From assembly GCA_963697975.1 (NCBI GenBank), contig OY969111.1, positions 1,798,001-1,862,000 of the forward strand: a DNA stretch of 64,000 nucleotides, in the 5' to 3' direction. Under the pieces are notes generated by a model. The model was not told the DNA's origin, did no database searches, and was given only the letters and a program-made list of their open reading frames with translations. The DNA is from QHXM01 sp963697975 (lineage in GTDB: Bacteria; Acidobacteriota; Blastocatellia; Pyrinomonadales; Pyrinomonadaceae). This document shows, one piece after another, positions 42,111 through 50,119 of this stretch. The translations under genes and the position numbers were made by a program. How positions within the stretch are numbered: position 1 is the first letter of the stretch; each line of letters opens with the position of its first letter.

Positions 42111-42808
42111 CAGAGTTCTATTTTCTTGCCGCCATGCCCGTTGCCCTTGGCGATGTCGTGGAGGCGTGCGCGTTCTTCGTAGTTCGTGACGGCGCGCGTG
42201 AGCAGATCGCGCAGCCGCTTTAACCGCTCGGCAGTGGAGCGCAGTTCAAGCAATTCAAGTTTTACTTTCGTGTCCAGTTCCATCGCCGCCGCCACGAGGA
42301 AAGAGAGACGCTCCGGCTCGGTCGGTGGAAGCTCCGGCAGACTCGCGCGCTCGTCGTTGATAATCCGCACGGCGCGCGCGATTCGCATGAACAGTTTTGA
42401 GACTTCTTCCGCGCGCTCGTCCAGAAACTCAGCGCTCTCTTCATCGTCTTCAAAAAAGCTGACCTGCCCGACCAGGTAAGGATCGCCACGATCCACGTAA
42501 GACTCCAGACGATAACGAATCAATCCGATGCTGAGGATGTTGGAGCGATTGTCGGGCAGCGGCTGAACCTCCGTCACCTCTGCGACGCAGCCAATATCGC
42601 CGATGGCGGGCGCGTCTCCCGCGGATTCGGTCGGATCGAAAAAGGAGAGTCCGAACAGGCTATCGTGTGCGCGAATGTCTGCGAGCATCTGACGATAACG
42701 CGGCTCAAAGATATGAAGCGGCAACGGCACGCCCGGGAAAAGTACTATGGGCAGCGGGAAGAGCGGCAACTCGCGTATGCCGCGCACTTTGTCTGAGGCT
42801 TCACTCAT
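42110..42808 (-). CDS. LON N-terminal (substrate-binding) domain protein
   Basis: The 232-residue protein matches stand-alone LON_substr_bdg proteins: LPLFPLPIVLFPGVPLPLHI and EPRYRQMLADI at the N-terminus, EVTEVQPLPDNRSNI in the middle, a helical C-terminal half. It lacks the AAA+ and protease domains of Lon. Function is unknown, though such proteins may bind unfolded substrates. It overlaps the MoaD-MoaE gene by one base. The ATG follows directly after a family A repeat whose tandem GGGGTCA units replace any ribosome binding site. Confidence 0.88.
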   Translation of the reverse strand: MSEASDKVRGIRELPLFPLPIVLFPGVPLPLHIFEPRYRQMLADIRAHDSLFGLSFFDPTESAGDAPAIGDIGCVAEVTEVQPLPDNRSNILSIGLIRYRLESYVDRGDPYLVGQVSFFEDDEESAEFLDERAEEVSKLFMRIARAVRIINDERASLPELPPTEPERLSFLVAAAMELDTKVKLELLELRSTAERLKRLRDLLTRAVTNYEERARLHDIAKGNGHGGKKIEL

Positions 42809-42899
42809 GGTCAGGGGTTAGGGGTCAGGGGTCAGGGGTCAGCAGGAGTTATCAGCTTTTCGCTTTTAACTGACCACTGACTACTGACCACTGACCCCT
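42809..42899. repeat. Iterated intergenic palindrome, family A copy 4 (GGGGTCA heptamers)
   Basis: GGGGTCA units on the left pair with TGACCCC/TGACCAC units on the right around AGCTTTTCGCTTTTAACTG. It abuts the LON-domain start codon and supplies the last codons of the SbcD-like gene (stop at 42881). Confidence 0.8.
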
Positions 42900-44239
42900 G
42901 CATTGCGTTCGATGGCATTCAACGCGGCGGCTGTTGGCGCTGGGTCGCCTCCGGTTGCTTCCGCGTTCTCTTTCACGTCCGTTTGGTCAAGTTTGCGGGC
43001 GATGAGTTCCAGAATCTTGTCGGGCTGTTCATTGCCGAGAGCCTGACGTTTGGCTTCGATGACGAGTTCGGCGATCTCGTGCGCGCGATGCTTGTAGCGG
43101 TTGTCGCGCGAGATGAGGTCTTCGATGATGCGCCGCTCACGCTCGTGTCTGGGCGCTTGCGCGTCGAGTCCGGCGGCGACGGCATATTCCACAGGCACGC
43201 TTTGATTGCGAATCATCACGTGGAGCGCGCCCGTAGAGTCGCGCGCTTCATCTCTCATGCGATTGATCTGAAGCAGCGAGTTCTTGAAGCCGAGTTGCCC
43301 GCGCAAATTGATCTCGATAATCGGCGCTGGTTTCTCGCTCCCAGAGTCGTGCATGCGCGCCTCGCGCTCGATCAAACGCATCACGCCTGCATGCACGGCC
43401 TCGGCGTCCTCCGCTCCCGAAACGTCAAAGGAGAGACGCTGGAACGGGCGCTGCACGTACTCACTGATGTGCTGCACCGTGATTTTATGTTCGTCGTCAA
43501 CTTCGACTAAAAATGCGCCGCGATCTTCTTTGTATTCGTCAATCGAGGTAGGTTCAAGCGAGCCGGGATTGAACGCCCAGCCGTCCAAATCGAAACGCTT
43601 GTGCGTGTGGCCGAGCGCGACGTAGTTGATTAGCTGCTTCAACTCTTTCAGCTTCGCTACAGGGACGGCGGGAATCGGGCGGTTGGTTTGTCCCTCAACG
43701 TCCGTGTGGAGCATCAGGATGTTGAAGCGACCGTCGGAGCGCGCACTGCGAAGCGCCTCGGCCAGAATGGGAATCGCAGCGGTCGCAGACGCCCCGTACC
43801 AGTGCGAGCCGATGATGCGCGCATCCTTGATGTCTATGTAAGAACCCGTGCGCTCAGTTTCGTCCCAGGGCACAAGCGCGAGGCGGCCTTCTTCGTCGCG
43901 CGTCGGCTCAAGCAGCTTGATGAAGCCCCATTCGGATAGCGAGCGCATCCAGCTATGATCCGAAACGGCGTCGCGCTGATCGTGATTGCCTTCGATGGCG
44001 ACTACGGGAATGTCGGCTTCCTTCAACAATTCAAGACCGGCAATCGCATGGTTCATCGCCTGCGGGTCAATGTTGCGGCGGTCGAAGAAATCACCCGCGA
44101 TGAGGAGAAAATCAACCCGGTTCGGGATGGCGTGATTGGTAATCACGTCATACCACGCCCGGAAAAAATCCTTCGTGCGTTCTTCCAGATTATAGCGACG
44201 GCAGCCCAGATGTATGTCTGCGACGTGAAGGAATTTCAT
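42881..44239 (-). CDS. SbcD/Mre11-like metallophosphoesterase nuclease
   Basis: The 452-residue protein has the calcineurin-like phosphoesterase motifs in order: DIHLG (D-x-H), GDFFDRR, EGNHDQR, LHTD and GHTH. It is the nuclease type that pairs with an SbcC/Rad50 ATPase in double-strand-break processing. No sbcC gene is adjacent, so it may belong to the YhaO-like stand-alone group. The C-terminal 100 residues (ELAELVIEAKRQALG...) are helical. The last residues NAGVSGQ are encoded by repeat family A copy 4, which suggests the C-terminus was changed by repeat insertion. Confidence 0.88.
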   Translation of the reverse strand: MKFLHVADIHLGCRRYNLEERTKDFFRAWYDVITNHAIPNRVDFLLIAGDFFDRRNIDPQAMNHAIAGLELLKEADIPVVAIEGNHDQRDAVSDHSWMRSLSEWGFIKLLEPTRDEEGRLALVPWDETERTGSYIDIKDARIIGSHWYGASATAAIPILAEALRSARSDGRFNILMLHTDVEGQTNRPIPAVPVAKLKELKQLINYVALGHTHKRFDLDGWAFNPGSLEPTSIDEYKEDRGAFLVEVDDEHKITVQHISEYVQRPFQRLSFDVSGAEDAEAVHAGVMRLIEREARMHDSGSEKPAPIIEINLRGQLGFKNSLLQINRMRDEARDSTGALHVMIRNQSVPVEYAVAAGLDAQAPRHERERRIIEDLISRDNRYKHRAHEIAELVIEAKRQALGNEQPDKILELIARKLDQTDVKENAEATGGDPAPTAAALNAIERNAGVSGQ

Positions 44240-44267
44240 ATGCGGACATTATACGCCAGAAAAGCAG

Positions 44268-44392
44268 GAGACAGAATACAGGAGACGAAAAGCAGGAGAC
44301 AGAAGTCAGGAGTCAGGAGCCAGAATAGAAAGGGCGGAGAACCGCCTTTGTTCTTATTCTAACTCCTGACTCCTGACTTCTGGATTCTTTAG
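44268..44392. repeat. Iterated intergenic palindrome, family A-like copy 5 (CAGGAGT/CAGGAGA units)
   Basis: CAGGAGACAGAA and CAGGAGTCAGGAGCCAGAAT units on the left pair with ATTCTAACTCCTGACTCCTG on the right around AGGGCGGAGAACCGCCTT. Partial copies of the same text lie at 53372-53400 and inside the start of the radical SAM gene (62445-62480). Confidence 0.7.
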
Positions 44393-44401
44393 TAAAAATA
44401 T

Positions 44402-44454
44402 GAAGCCCCTGCGACTCAGGGCAGGAGTCGAATGGGAGCAGGGGCTTCTTGGCT
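44402..44454 (-). terminator. Intrinsic terminator downstream of the response regulator gene
   Basis: GAAGCCCCTGC pairs with GCAGGGGCTTC (11 bp) around a nested GACTC/GAGTC hairpin. On the minus strand it is followed by ATATTTTTAC. Confidence 0.65.
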
Positions 44455-44546
44455 CCGCGCTGCGGGAGGGGATTCCACTTGCGCGGGGCGCGTCACGGCC
44501 TCTCAAAGGGGGCGAGTGGCCGAATCTCAATTTAAGAAAGAACCAC

Positions 44547-44597
44547 AGGGAGTTGAGCGGCTAATAAGGTGAGGAGGCGTGCTCAACTCCCTTTTTC
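44547..44597 (+). terminator. Strong intrinsic terminator without an assigned plus-strand gene
   Basis: AGGGAGTTGAGC (44547-44558) pairs with GCTCAACTCCCT (44581-44592), a perfect 12 bp stem, followed by TTTTCT. No plus-strand gene precedes it, so it may end an unannotated RNA. Confidence 0.6.
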
Positions 44598-44725
44598 TCC
44601 TGCGCTCGGTGCGCCAGAAAGCGAATGTCGTTGTCAATAAAACCAGTTTGCGCTCGTGCTTCAAGTCTCGCGTTTGTGACGCGTGATGCGGCAAGCTTTT
44701 GCCTGCGCTGACTCTAAAATTTCAA

Positions 44726-45112
44726 TCAACTGTAGACCGGCTCGGGTGTCATTCGCCGCATGACCGTCAGCAGTTGCTCAATCTCGAAGGGCTTGTCGAG
44801 GAATTCATCTGCGCCGTTGGCGAAGCAGGCCACGCGCATCTCCTCGTCAGCGGCGGAACTGATGACCAGCACCTTTGAATGCGGGAGACGATCTTTCAAA
44901 TATCCCAGAATCCGCAAGCCGACTTCCGGCGATCCGGGCACGGGCGGCAAGTGTAAATCGAGAATCGAAACAGCCGGTTCATAGATGGTCGCCCGGCGGA
45001 CTGCCGACGCCAGATCATGTGCCGTCATCACCTCGTACTCTTCACACAACGTCCAGAATAGCTGCTGCGTGATGGCTGAATCGTCGTCCACAATCAAAAC
45101 TCTGGGCTTCAT
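44726..45112 (-). CDS. Single-domain response regulator (receiver only), PrsR-like
   Basis: I choose the ATG at 45112, with AAGGAGGT 6-7 nt upstream; a GTG at 45130 has no such site. The 128-residue protein is a receiver domain: DDD near the start, the phospho-acceptor aspartate in SILDLHLPP, and the lysine in FLDKPFE. The LHLPP extension after the aspartate is shared with the sigma-54 activator next door. With no output domain it may act by phosphotransfer or protein contact. A sigma-54-type promoter lies just upstream (45142-45158). Confidence 0.9.
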   Translation of the reverse strand: MKPRVLIVDDDSAITQQLFWTLCEEYEVMTAHDLASAVRRATIYEPAVSILDLHLPPVPGSPEVGLRILGYLKDRLPHSKVLVISSAADEEMRVACFANGADEFLDKPFEIEQLLTVMRRMTPEPVYS

Positions 45113-45141
45113 CCTGACACCTCCTTGCACGTTGCGAATTT

Positions 45142-45158
45142 ATTGCAATGCTCATACC
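45142..45158 (-). promoter_or_regulatory. Candidate sigma-54 promoter of the response regulator gene
   Basis: On the minus strand CGGTATGAGCATTGCA carries GG and GC 10 bp apart (GG at 45158-45157, GC at 45146-45145) and the TTGCA of the -12 box; it matches most of consensus TGGCACG-N4-TTGCA. The predicted start leaves a leader of about 20 nt containing the AAGGAGGT site. The next gene encodes a sigma-54 activator. Confidence 0.55.
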
Positions 45159-45299
45159 GCATCTGCTGACGCAGGCGGGAAGCAGGGAGTTTCTTCGAAA
45201 AATAGCGGCAGGCATTGCTTTTGACGAAAATACGTCCACACCCGGACAGGCAGAATTACCGGAGACGTGTCTACAGTAGTTGACTGGTAGCAGCACCGT

Positions 45300-45319
45300 C
45301 TGTCTACAGATGTAGACAG
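45300..45319. promoter_or_regulatory. Palindromic enhancer-like site between the response regulator and sigma-54 activator genes
   Basis: CTGTCTAC-AGAT-GTAGACAG is a perfect 8 bp inverted repeat, and a half site GTCTACAG lies at about 45269-45276. It is about 150 bp upstream of the sigma-54 promoter, the usual distance of an upstream activator site for an NtrC-type protein. Confidence 0.5.
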
Positions 45320-45375
45320 TTGGGAGCAGAATTAGAGCCAGAGATGACGAGAGCTATGTCGGGAGAGCGGCGTTT

Positions 45376-46767
45376 TTAGGTTTCTTCGATTTCGAGTTCG
45401 CTGATGAGACGATGCAGGTAGGAACGGCTGATGCCGAGACGTTTGGCGGCAGCGACCTTGTTGCCGCCTTCGGTTTTGAGCGCGGCGGCAATCATCCGGC
45501 GTTTGAGCGCGACCATCGCGCCTTCGAGCGTCGTTTCGTCTGTGACCGCCGCATCTTTCGGCAACGTGCGCTGCATCTTCTCAGGCAGAAACTCGCTGCC
45601 GAGACGCGAGCCTGTGGTCAGCACGACCAGTCGCTCGATGACGTTCTCAAGCTCACGCACATTGCCCGGCCAATCGTATTCGAGCAGGGCTTCGATCAAT
45701 TCAGCGTCAAGCTCAGGCGGCGTGCGCTTGTGCTTCGCTGCGGCTTTGGCGGCAAAGTGCGCCGCCAGCAGGGTGATGTCTTCGTGCCGTTGGCGCAGGG
45801 GCGGCAGAACCAGCGGCACGACGTTGAGGCGGAAGTAGAGGTCGCGTCTGAACCTGCCGCTTTCAACCTCTTTCTCCAGATCGCTATTACAGGCGGCGAT
45901 TAAACGTATATCAACTTCAATCGTCTTTGTCCCGCCGACTCGCTCAAACTTCCGCTCCTGAAGCACACGCAGCAGCTTGACCTGAACGGACAGCGTCAAC
46001 TCGCTGATCTCGTCCAGAAAGAGCGTGCCGCCGTCTGCCAGCTCAAACCGCCCTTTCCTCATCTTCTCGGCTCCGGTAAACGATCCCTTTTCGTGGCCGA
46101 ACAGTTCGGATTCAATTAGAGCCTCAGGCAGCGCAGCACAACTAACCGCGACGAAAGGCCCGTCGGCGCGCTGGCTCTCTTCGTGAATGGCGCGCGCCAG
46201 CAACTCTTTGCCCGTGCCGTTTTCGCCCGTGAGCAAGACGGTGGCGCTCGTCGCCGCGACGGCGCGAGCCTGTTTGAGCGTGGCTTCGAGCGCGGGGCTG
46301 CCGCCGATGAGATGAGCGAAGCCGCGACTGCCCATCAATTCGGAACGCAGCCGCATTATCTCCAGCTCCAGCCGGTGCGCCCGCGCCGCCTGGTGAACGA
46401 TGTGCAAAACCTCTTCCGTGTTGACAGGTTTTTCAAAGAAACCGTAAGCCCCGCGACGCACGGCTTCGAGCGCTGCCTTTTTCGCCTCGCTGCCCGTGAC
46501 GACGATGACAGGAACGGACGGGCGCATCCCTCTCGCGGCTTCGACCACAGCCAAACCTTCGCTGATGTCCTCAACCGAGGGCGGCAAGCGCAAATCGCTC
46601 AGCACCACGTCAATGCGCTCGCGCTGCAACTGCTCGACCGCTTCCTCACGCGTTCCCGCTTCGAGCACACGGTAGCAGTCGTTGAACGCCCAGCGCAGTC
46701 CACTCCGCACAGCCGTATCGTCGTCAACTATCAGAATCGTCATTTTTATCTGCGACTGCTCGGTCAT
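45376..46767 (-). CDS. Sigma-54-dependent response regulator (NtrC/PrsR-type)
   Basis: The protein has three parts: a receiver domain with phospho-acceptor aspartate in VLSDLRLPP (residues 9-125), an AAA+ domain with Walker A GENGTGKE, GSFTGA in place of GAFTGA, and Walker B GGTLFLDE, and a Fis-type HTH (AAAKRLGISRSYLHRLI). Serine for alanine in the GAFTGA loop is a tolerated variant. The frame extends to a TTG at 46866, but the ATG at 46767 (463 residues) fits relatives better; 46743 is also possible. It activates sigma-54 promoters when phosphorylated, presumably by the kinase encoded just upstream. Confidence 0.93.
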   Translation of the reverse strand: MTEQSQIKMTILIVDDDTAVRSGLRWAFNDCYRVLEAGTREEAVEQLQRERIDVVLSDLRLPPSVEDISEGLAVVEAARGMRPSVPVIVVTGSEAKKAALEAVRRGAYGFFEKPVNTEEVLHIVHQAARAHRLELEIMRLRSELMGSRGFAHLIGGSPALEATLKQARAVAATSATVLLTGENGTGKELLARAIHEESQRADGPFVAVSCAALPEALIESELFGHEKGSFTGAEKMRKGRFELADGGTLFLDEISELTLSVQVKLLRVLQERKFERVGGTKTIEVDIRLIAACNSDLEKEVESGRFRRDLYFRLNVVPLVLPPLRQRHEDITLLAAHFAAKAAAKHKRTPPELDAELIEALLEYDWPGNVRELENVIERLVVLTTGSRLGSEFLPEKMQRTLPKDAAVTDETTLEGAMVALKRRMIAAALKTEGGNKVAAAKRLGISRSYLHRLISELEIEET

Positions 46768-46937
46768 AACATTAAGGTCTGCGGCCTGGGCTTGGTAGAT
46801 AGCTCTGGCGTTCAGAGCGCGCGAGATGGAAGGGTTTTGAAGACCCATCGCTCTGAACACGAACAAGGCTCATTCGTTTCTGTACTGGAAAGCTGATGAA
46901 GACAATCATCAGAAGCGTTTGCGAGAGAGGTCAGCCG

Positions 46938-48902
46938 TCATTCGGTGCGGCCTTTCTTCTGCTTGCTCGCCCCCATGATTGCGCCAGATGGTAACACGAT
47001 GCGAAAGCAAGTGCCAGAGCCACGCTTGGATTCAACTTCGACGCGCCCGCCAAGCGCACGGATTAACTCACGGCAAGTGTAGAGGCCAAGCCCGACGCCC
47101 TTCGGCTTGGTCGTCGCGAAAGGACGAAAGAGCCGCGTGCGCTGAAACTCCTCCGTCATTCCCGGCCCTGTATCGGAGACGCTGAAAAAGACGAAGTCTT
47201 CCTCTGCCGGGCCAGCGACAACGCTCAATCGTCCCCTCTTTGTGCCCATCGCTTCAATCGCGTTGAGCGCCAGATTCTCAATCACCTTTTCGATTCGTTC
47301 GTCATCGGCGACGGCCACAAGCTGTGGAGGCAAGTTGATATCAACCTCGTGCATTGAAGCGGCAGGCTCAGCAGTCCGGCTGAGAGCGCGCTTGATAACG
47401 GGAATGAGATCAACCGGGCGCGGGCGTTTGAATTCACCACTCAGGCTTCTGACAGGCTCGCTCAACTTGGCGACGAGCGAGCCGAGTTGCGAGGTCGCGT
47501 CTCTGAGCGATTGCATCGCGTCGGCGCGAAACTCTTCACGATGAAATTGCTGCTCCATGTTGCTGACGATGAGCGTCAGCGCCTGAATGGAGTTTTTCAG
47601 ATCGTGCGTCAGCATGGCCGAGAGACGCAGGAAAGACTCGAACTGGCGAGACTCTGCCTCGCGCGCAATCTGATCTCGCAGGCGGTCGCTCATGGCGTTA
47701 AAAGTCTCGGCCAGCAGGCGCGTGTCATCGCTGGAACGCACTTCGATATGCTCGTCCAGCTTGCCCCCGGCGATTGCCACCGCGCCCTCCGTGACGCGCT
47801 TGATATTGCTCGCCATGCGGCGCAGGTAGAGCAGCAGCAAGACGATTGTTGCCAGCCCGATTAAAGCGATCAGACCGATGCTCAGCCAGCCCCACCAACT
47901 CAGGGGACGCACGGCTGCCGAGTAATCGGCGGCGACGGCGATTGAAAGATCGAGCGGCGCGAGCGGTTGATAGGCGGCTATCCAATCATCGCCATCCGCT
48001 GATTGGTAGAATTGCCAACCGCTTCGGCCTTCAGCCATCGCATCCACAATCGGCTTGAAGGAAGGCGGCGTGCGCTCCATGATTGGTTGATACTTGAGCG
48101 TCACGTTCGAGTGGTAAACAGCCTTGCCCGCACGATCAAGCATGACCACGAGCCGCGATGACGGCGGCGATGAAGATTTGTCGACGTTGCTCGCCGCATC
48201 ATCGAGCAGGGACTCAAGCGTCAAATCAACGATGAGCGCGCCGCGAGGGCCTTCAACCCCTCCATCTTCGGTGAAGACGGGAATCGAGTAGCGCACGATT
48301 GATCCGCCAGTGATGCCTGAGCGCAGAAGTGTCTGTTCCCCGGTTGACCAGACATGCTCGTCCACTTTGAGGTGTTCGGAGAGAAATTCGCCTGTCTTAA
48401 AACGCACGGCGAGGGCGTCTCCGCTTTTGTTCAACTCGGCGCGAAAAAGCGGCTGCCTGTTAACGTTGAGACACGCGACTGATTGGTAATATTTCTGGCC
48501 GCTTTGAATAAAGGCCCGCACTTCGCCTTCGACATCCTTCGGAATGAGTTCGTTTGTCGAGACTGGCTGAGAGGATGCAGGCGAGAGATTGACGAGCGTG
48601 GTGGCGCTTCCACCTGGCTGGGATTGATAGCTGCTCGCCGTGATGATTGACTGTGGCTTTCCTTCGCTTTGCACGTAACTGCGTATGGCGGGCGAGCGCG
48701 CCAGAGCCAGAAGGGCGTCCTCACGCTCGCGCAGCCGTGCGCTCACGTCGCGTGCGATTCCCTGCGACTCATGCTCGACCTCGCCGCGTAAGCGTGCTTC
48801 GATGGCGCGCACTCCGCTGCGGTAATTGACGATACTCAACGCGACCACCGGAACGACGCCGATGGCGAAAAAGAGCAAAAGGATTTTGGATCGAGTACCC
48901 AT
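46938..48902 (-). CDS. Membrane sensor histidine kinase (dCache - HAMP - HisKA - HATPase), PrsK-like
   Basis: The 654-residue kinase has a membrane helix at 7-27, a large extracytoplasmic double-Cache-like sensor (28-338), a second helix at 339-360, a HAMP domain to about 412, the phospho-acceptor H433 in MLTHDLKNSIQAL, and a HATPase domain with N, G1 (DTGPGM) and G2 (GVGLGLYTCRELI) boxes. HDLKN is the H-box style of PrsK and NtrB-like kinases. It should sense a small ligand outside and phosphorylate the NtrC-type regulator encoded 170 bp downstream. Confidence 0.94.
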   Translation of the reverse strand: MGTRSKILLLFFAIGVVPVVALSIVNYRSGVRAIEARLRGEVEHESQGIARDVSARLREREDALLALARSPAIRSYVQSEGKPQSIITASSYQSQPGGSATTLVNLSPASSQPVSTNELIPKDVEGEVRAFIQSGQKYYQSVACLNVNRQPLFRAELNKSGDALAVRFKTGEFLSEHLKVDEHVWSTGEQTLLRSGITGGSIVRYSIPVFTEDGGVEGPRGALIVDLTLESLLDDAASNVDKSSSPPSSRLVVMLDRAGKAVYHSNVTLKYQPIMERTPPSFKPIVDAMAEGRSGWQFYQSADGDDWIAAYQPLAPLDLSIAVAADYSAAVRPLSWWGWLSIGLIALIGLATIVLLLLYLRRMASNIKRVTEGAVAIAGGKLDEHIEVRSSDDTRLLAETFNAMSDRLRDQIAREAESRQFESFLRLSAMLTHDLKNSIQALTLIVSNMEQQFHREEFRADAMQSLRDATSQLGSLVAKLSEPVRSLSGEFKRPRPVDLIPVIKRALSRTAEPAASMHEVDINLPPQLVAVADDERIEKVIENLALNAIEAMGTKRGRLSVVAGPAEEDFVFFSVSDTGPGMTEEFQRTRLFRPFATTKPKGVGLGLYTCRELIRALGGRVEVESKRGSGTCFRIVLPSGAIMGASKQKKGRTE

Positions 48903-48904
48903 GA

Positions 48905-48988
48905 GGAAAACGATGAGCTATGAGCTATGAGCGCTGAACTTAAAAGCAGGTGTCTTTAATTCCGCGCTCATCGTTCAGCGTTCATCCT
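48905..48988. repeat. Iterated intergenic palindrome, family D copy 1 (GAGCTAT units)
   Basis: GAGCTAT-GAGCTAT-GAGCGCTGAAC on the left is complementary in part to GCGCTCATCGTTCAGCGTTCATC on the right. A related copy lies at 61810-61885. It fills the gap between the kinase and phosphatase genes. Confidence 0.7.
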
Positions 48989-48995
48989 TTCTCTT

Positions 48996-49856
48996 TTATA
49001 TTCTCAGGCGTCCAAATTCTTTAAGGGACGGCGCGAGCTTTTCGATAATATTCGTGTGCGCTGCGCTGTTTGAGGCAACGAGGCCATTGCGATTCTGCAC
49101 GTCCGCTTGGTTGTAGCCAAGTGGCTCGCCGAAGAGGTCCGTGAAGCGCCCGCCCGCTTCTCGCAGGATAACTTCCGGCGCGCAGGTGTCCCACTGCTTC
49201 GTGCGCGGGCTGAGATGGATGTAAACATCGCATTGCCGCTCGATAATCAGGCCGACCTTGATGCCGACAGAGCCGCGCCGCACTTCTTCTTTTAATTCCA
49301 GAGCGCGCACGACCGCATCCATGCGCGGGCTTCTATGTGTCCGGCTAGCGGCGAGCCGCATTTGCTCAATCTCTTTTTCATCAGAGACGCGGGCGCGCTC
49401 CGCCTCAAAGCCCGCGCGCTCAATCCACGTGCCCGCGCCCGTCGTCGCGCGATATAAAACATCCGGCAGCGGTTGATAGACCACTCCGAGGACGCTTTGC
49501 CCGTCAACGGCGAGACCAATCTGGACGGCGAAATCTCCGTCACGCGCGATAAAGCCGTTCGTCCCGTCGAGCGGGTCAACCATCCAGACGCGCCGCTTCG
49601 TCAGCCGTCGCTCGGTGTCAACAGATTCTTCCGCGAGAATACCGTCATCAGGAAACTCGCGTCGCAGGCCGCTGACGATTAGTTCATTTGCGGCACGGTC
49701 GGCCTGCGTGACAGGCTCCGAGTGCTCGTCCGCCCCGACTTTGCGCTCGATGTGCAGGGGCGAACCATAATAGTCCAGAATGGCAGCGCCCGCCTCACGC
49801 GCCAACTTCAGCGCGACTTTCAACTCATGCCCGTAAGCATCGCTCATCACTTTCAT
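48996..49856 (-). CDS. CysQ-like 3'(2'),5'-bisphosphate nucleotidase / inositol monophosphatase family
   Basis: The 286-residue protein has the metal motifs AEESVD, DPLDGTNGF and WDTCAPEVILREAGG (acid at D). The DPLDGTNGF form with a later TDLFGEPLGYN favours the CysQ branch that removes 3'-phosphate from PAP in sulfur assimilation; an inositol phosphatase role is possible. The ATG at 49847 (MSDAYGHEL) is an alternative start. No sulfate-assimilation genes are adjacent. Confidence 0.85.
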   Translation of the reverse strand: MKVMSDAYGHELKVALKLAREAGAAILDYYGSPLHIERKVGADEHSEPVTQADRAANELIVSGLRREFPDDGILAEESVDTERRLTKRRVWMVDPLDGTNGFIARDGDFAVQIGLAVDGQSVLGVVYQPLPDVLYRATTGAGTWIERAGFEAERARVSDEKEIEQMRLAASRTHRSPRMDAVVRALELKEEVRRGSVGIKVGLIIERQCDVYIHLSPRTKQWDTCAPEVILREAGGRFTDLFGEPLGYNQADVQNRNGLVASNSAAHTNIIEKLAPSLKEFGRLRI

Positions 49857-49908
49857 CTTTTATCTATCATCTTTGGCTAACGGTAAAAATGTAAGGCTGT
49901 TGCCTTAT

Positions 49909-50091
49909 GCCGCGCGAGCGGCCATCTGACTTTAGCCCGGCGTTTCAACGACGGGAACAGATTGACGAGAGTGACCCGCGTCGCGTCAGCGACGATTGAA
50001 CTCAGTCGTCGCTGACGCGACGCGGAAATCCCCGGCATATAACAACCGTGCGTTGAAACGCACGGCTAAAATCAAATGCCGCTCGCGCGGC
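49909..50091. repeat. Nested palindromic repeat, family E copy 3
   Basis: GCCGCGCGAGCGGC outer hairpins at both ends, CCCGGCGTTTCAACGACGGG and CGTGCGTTGAAACGCACG middle arms, and an inner GCGTCAGCGACGATTGAA / CAGTCGTCGCTGACGCGACG pair. It shares the layout and most bases with copies at 9359 and 26461. Confidence 0.85.
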
Positions 50092-50119
50092 AAAGCGGCG
50101 ATAGTAGCATTACACATCT

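Larger units (their letters stand above)
44240..44725. other. 486 bp intergenic region with a repeat and two opposed terminator-like hairpins
   Basis: It holds the SbcD-like gene promoter region, repeat family A5 (44268-44392), a hairpin with T5 on the minus strand (44402-44449), two GC-rich hairpins (CCGCGC...GCGCGG and CGGCC...GGCCG, 44454-44523) and a hairpin with T5 on the plus strand (44547-44597). No open frame looks real. The set may be the 3' untranslated region of the response regulator gene or an unassigned RNA. Confidence 0.5.
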
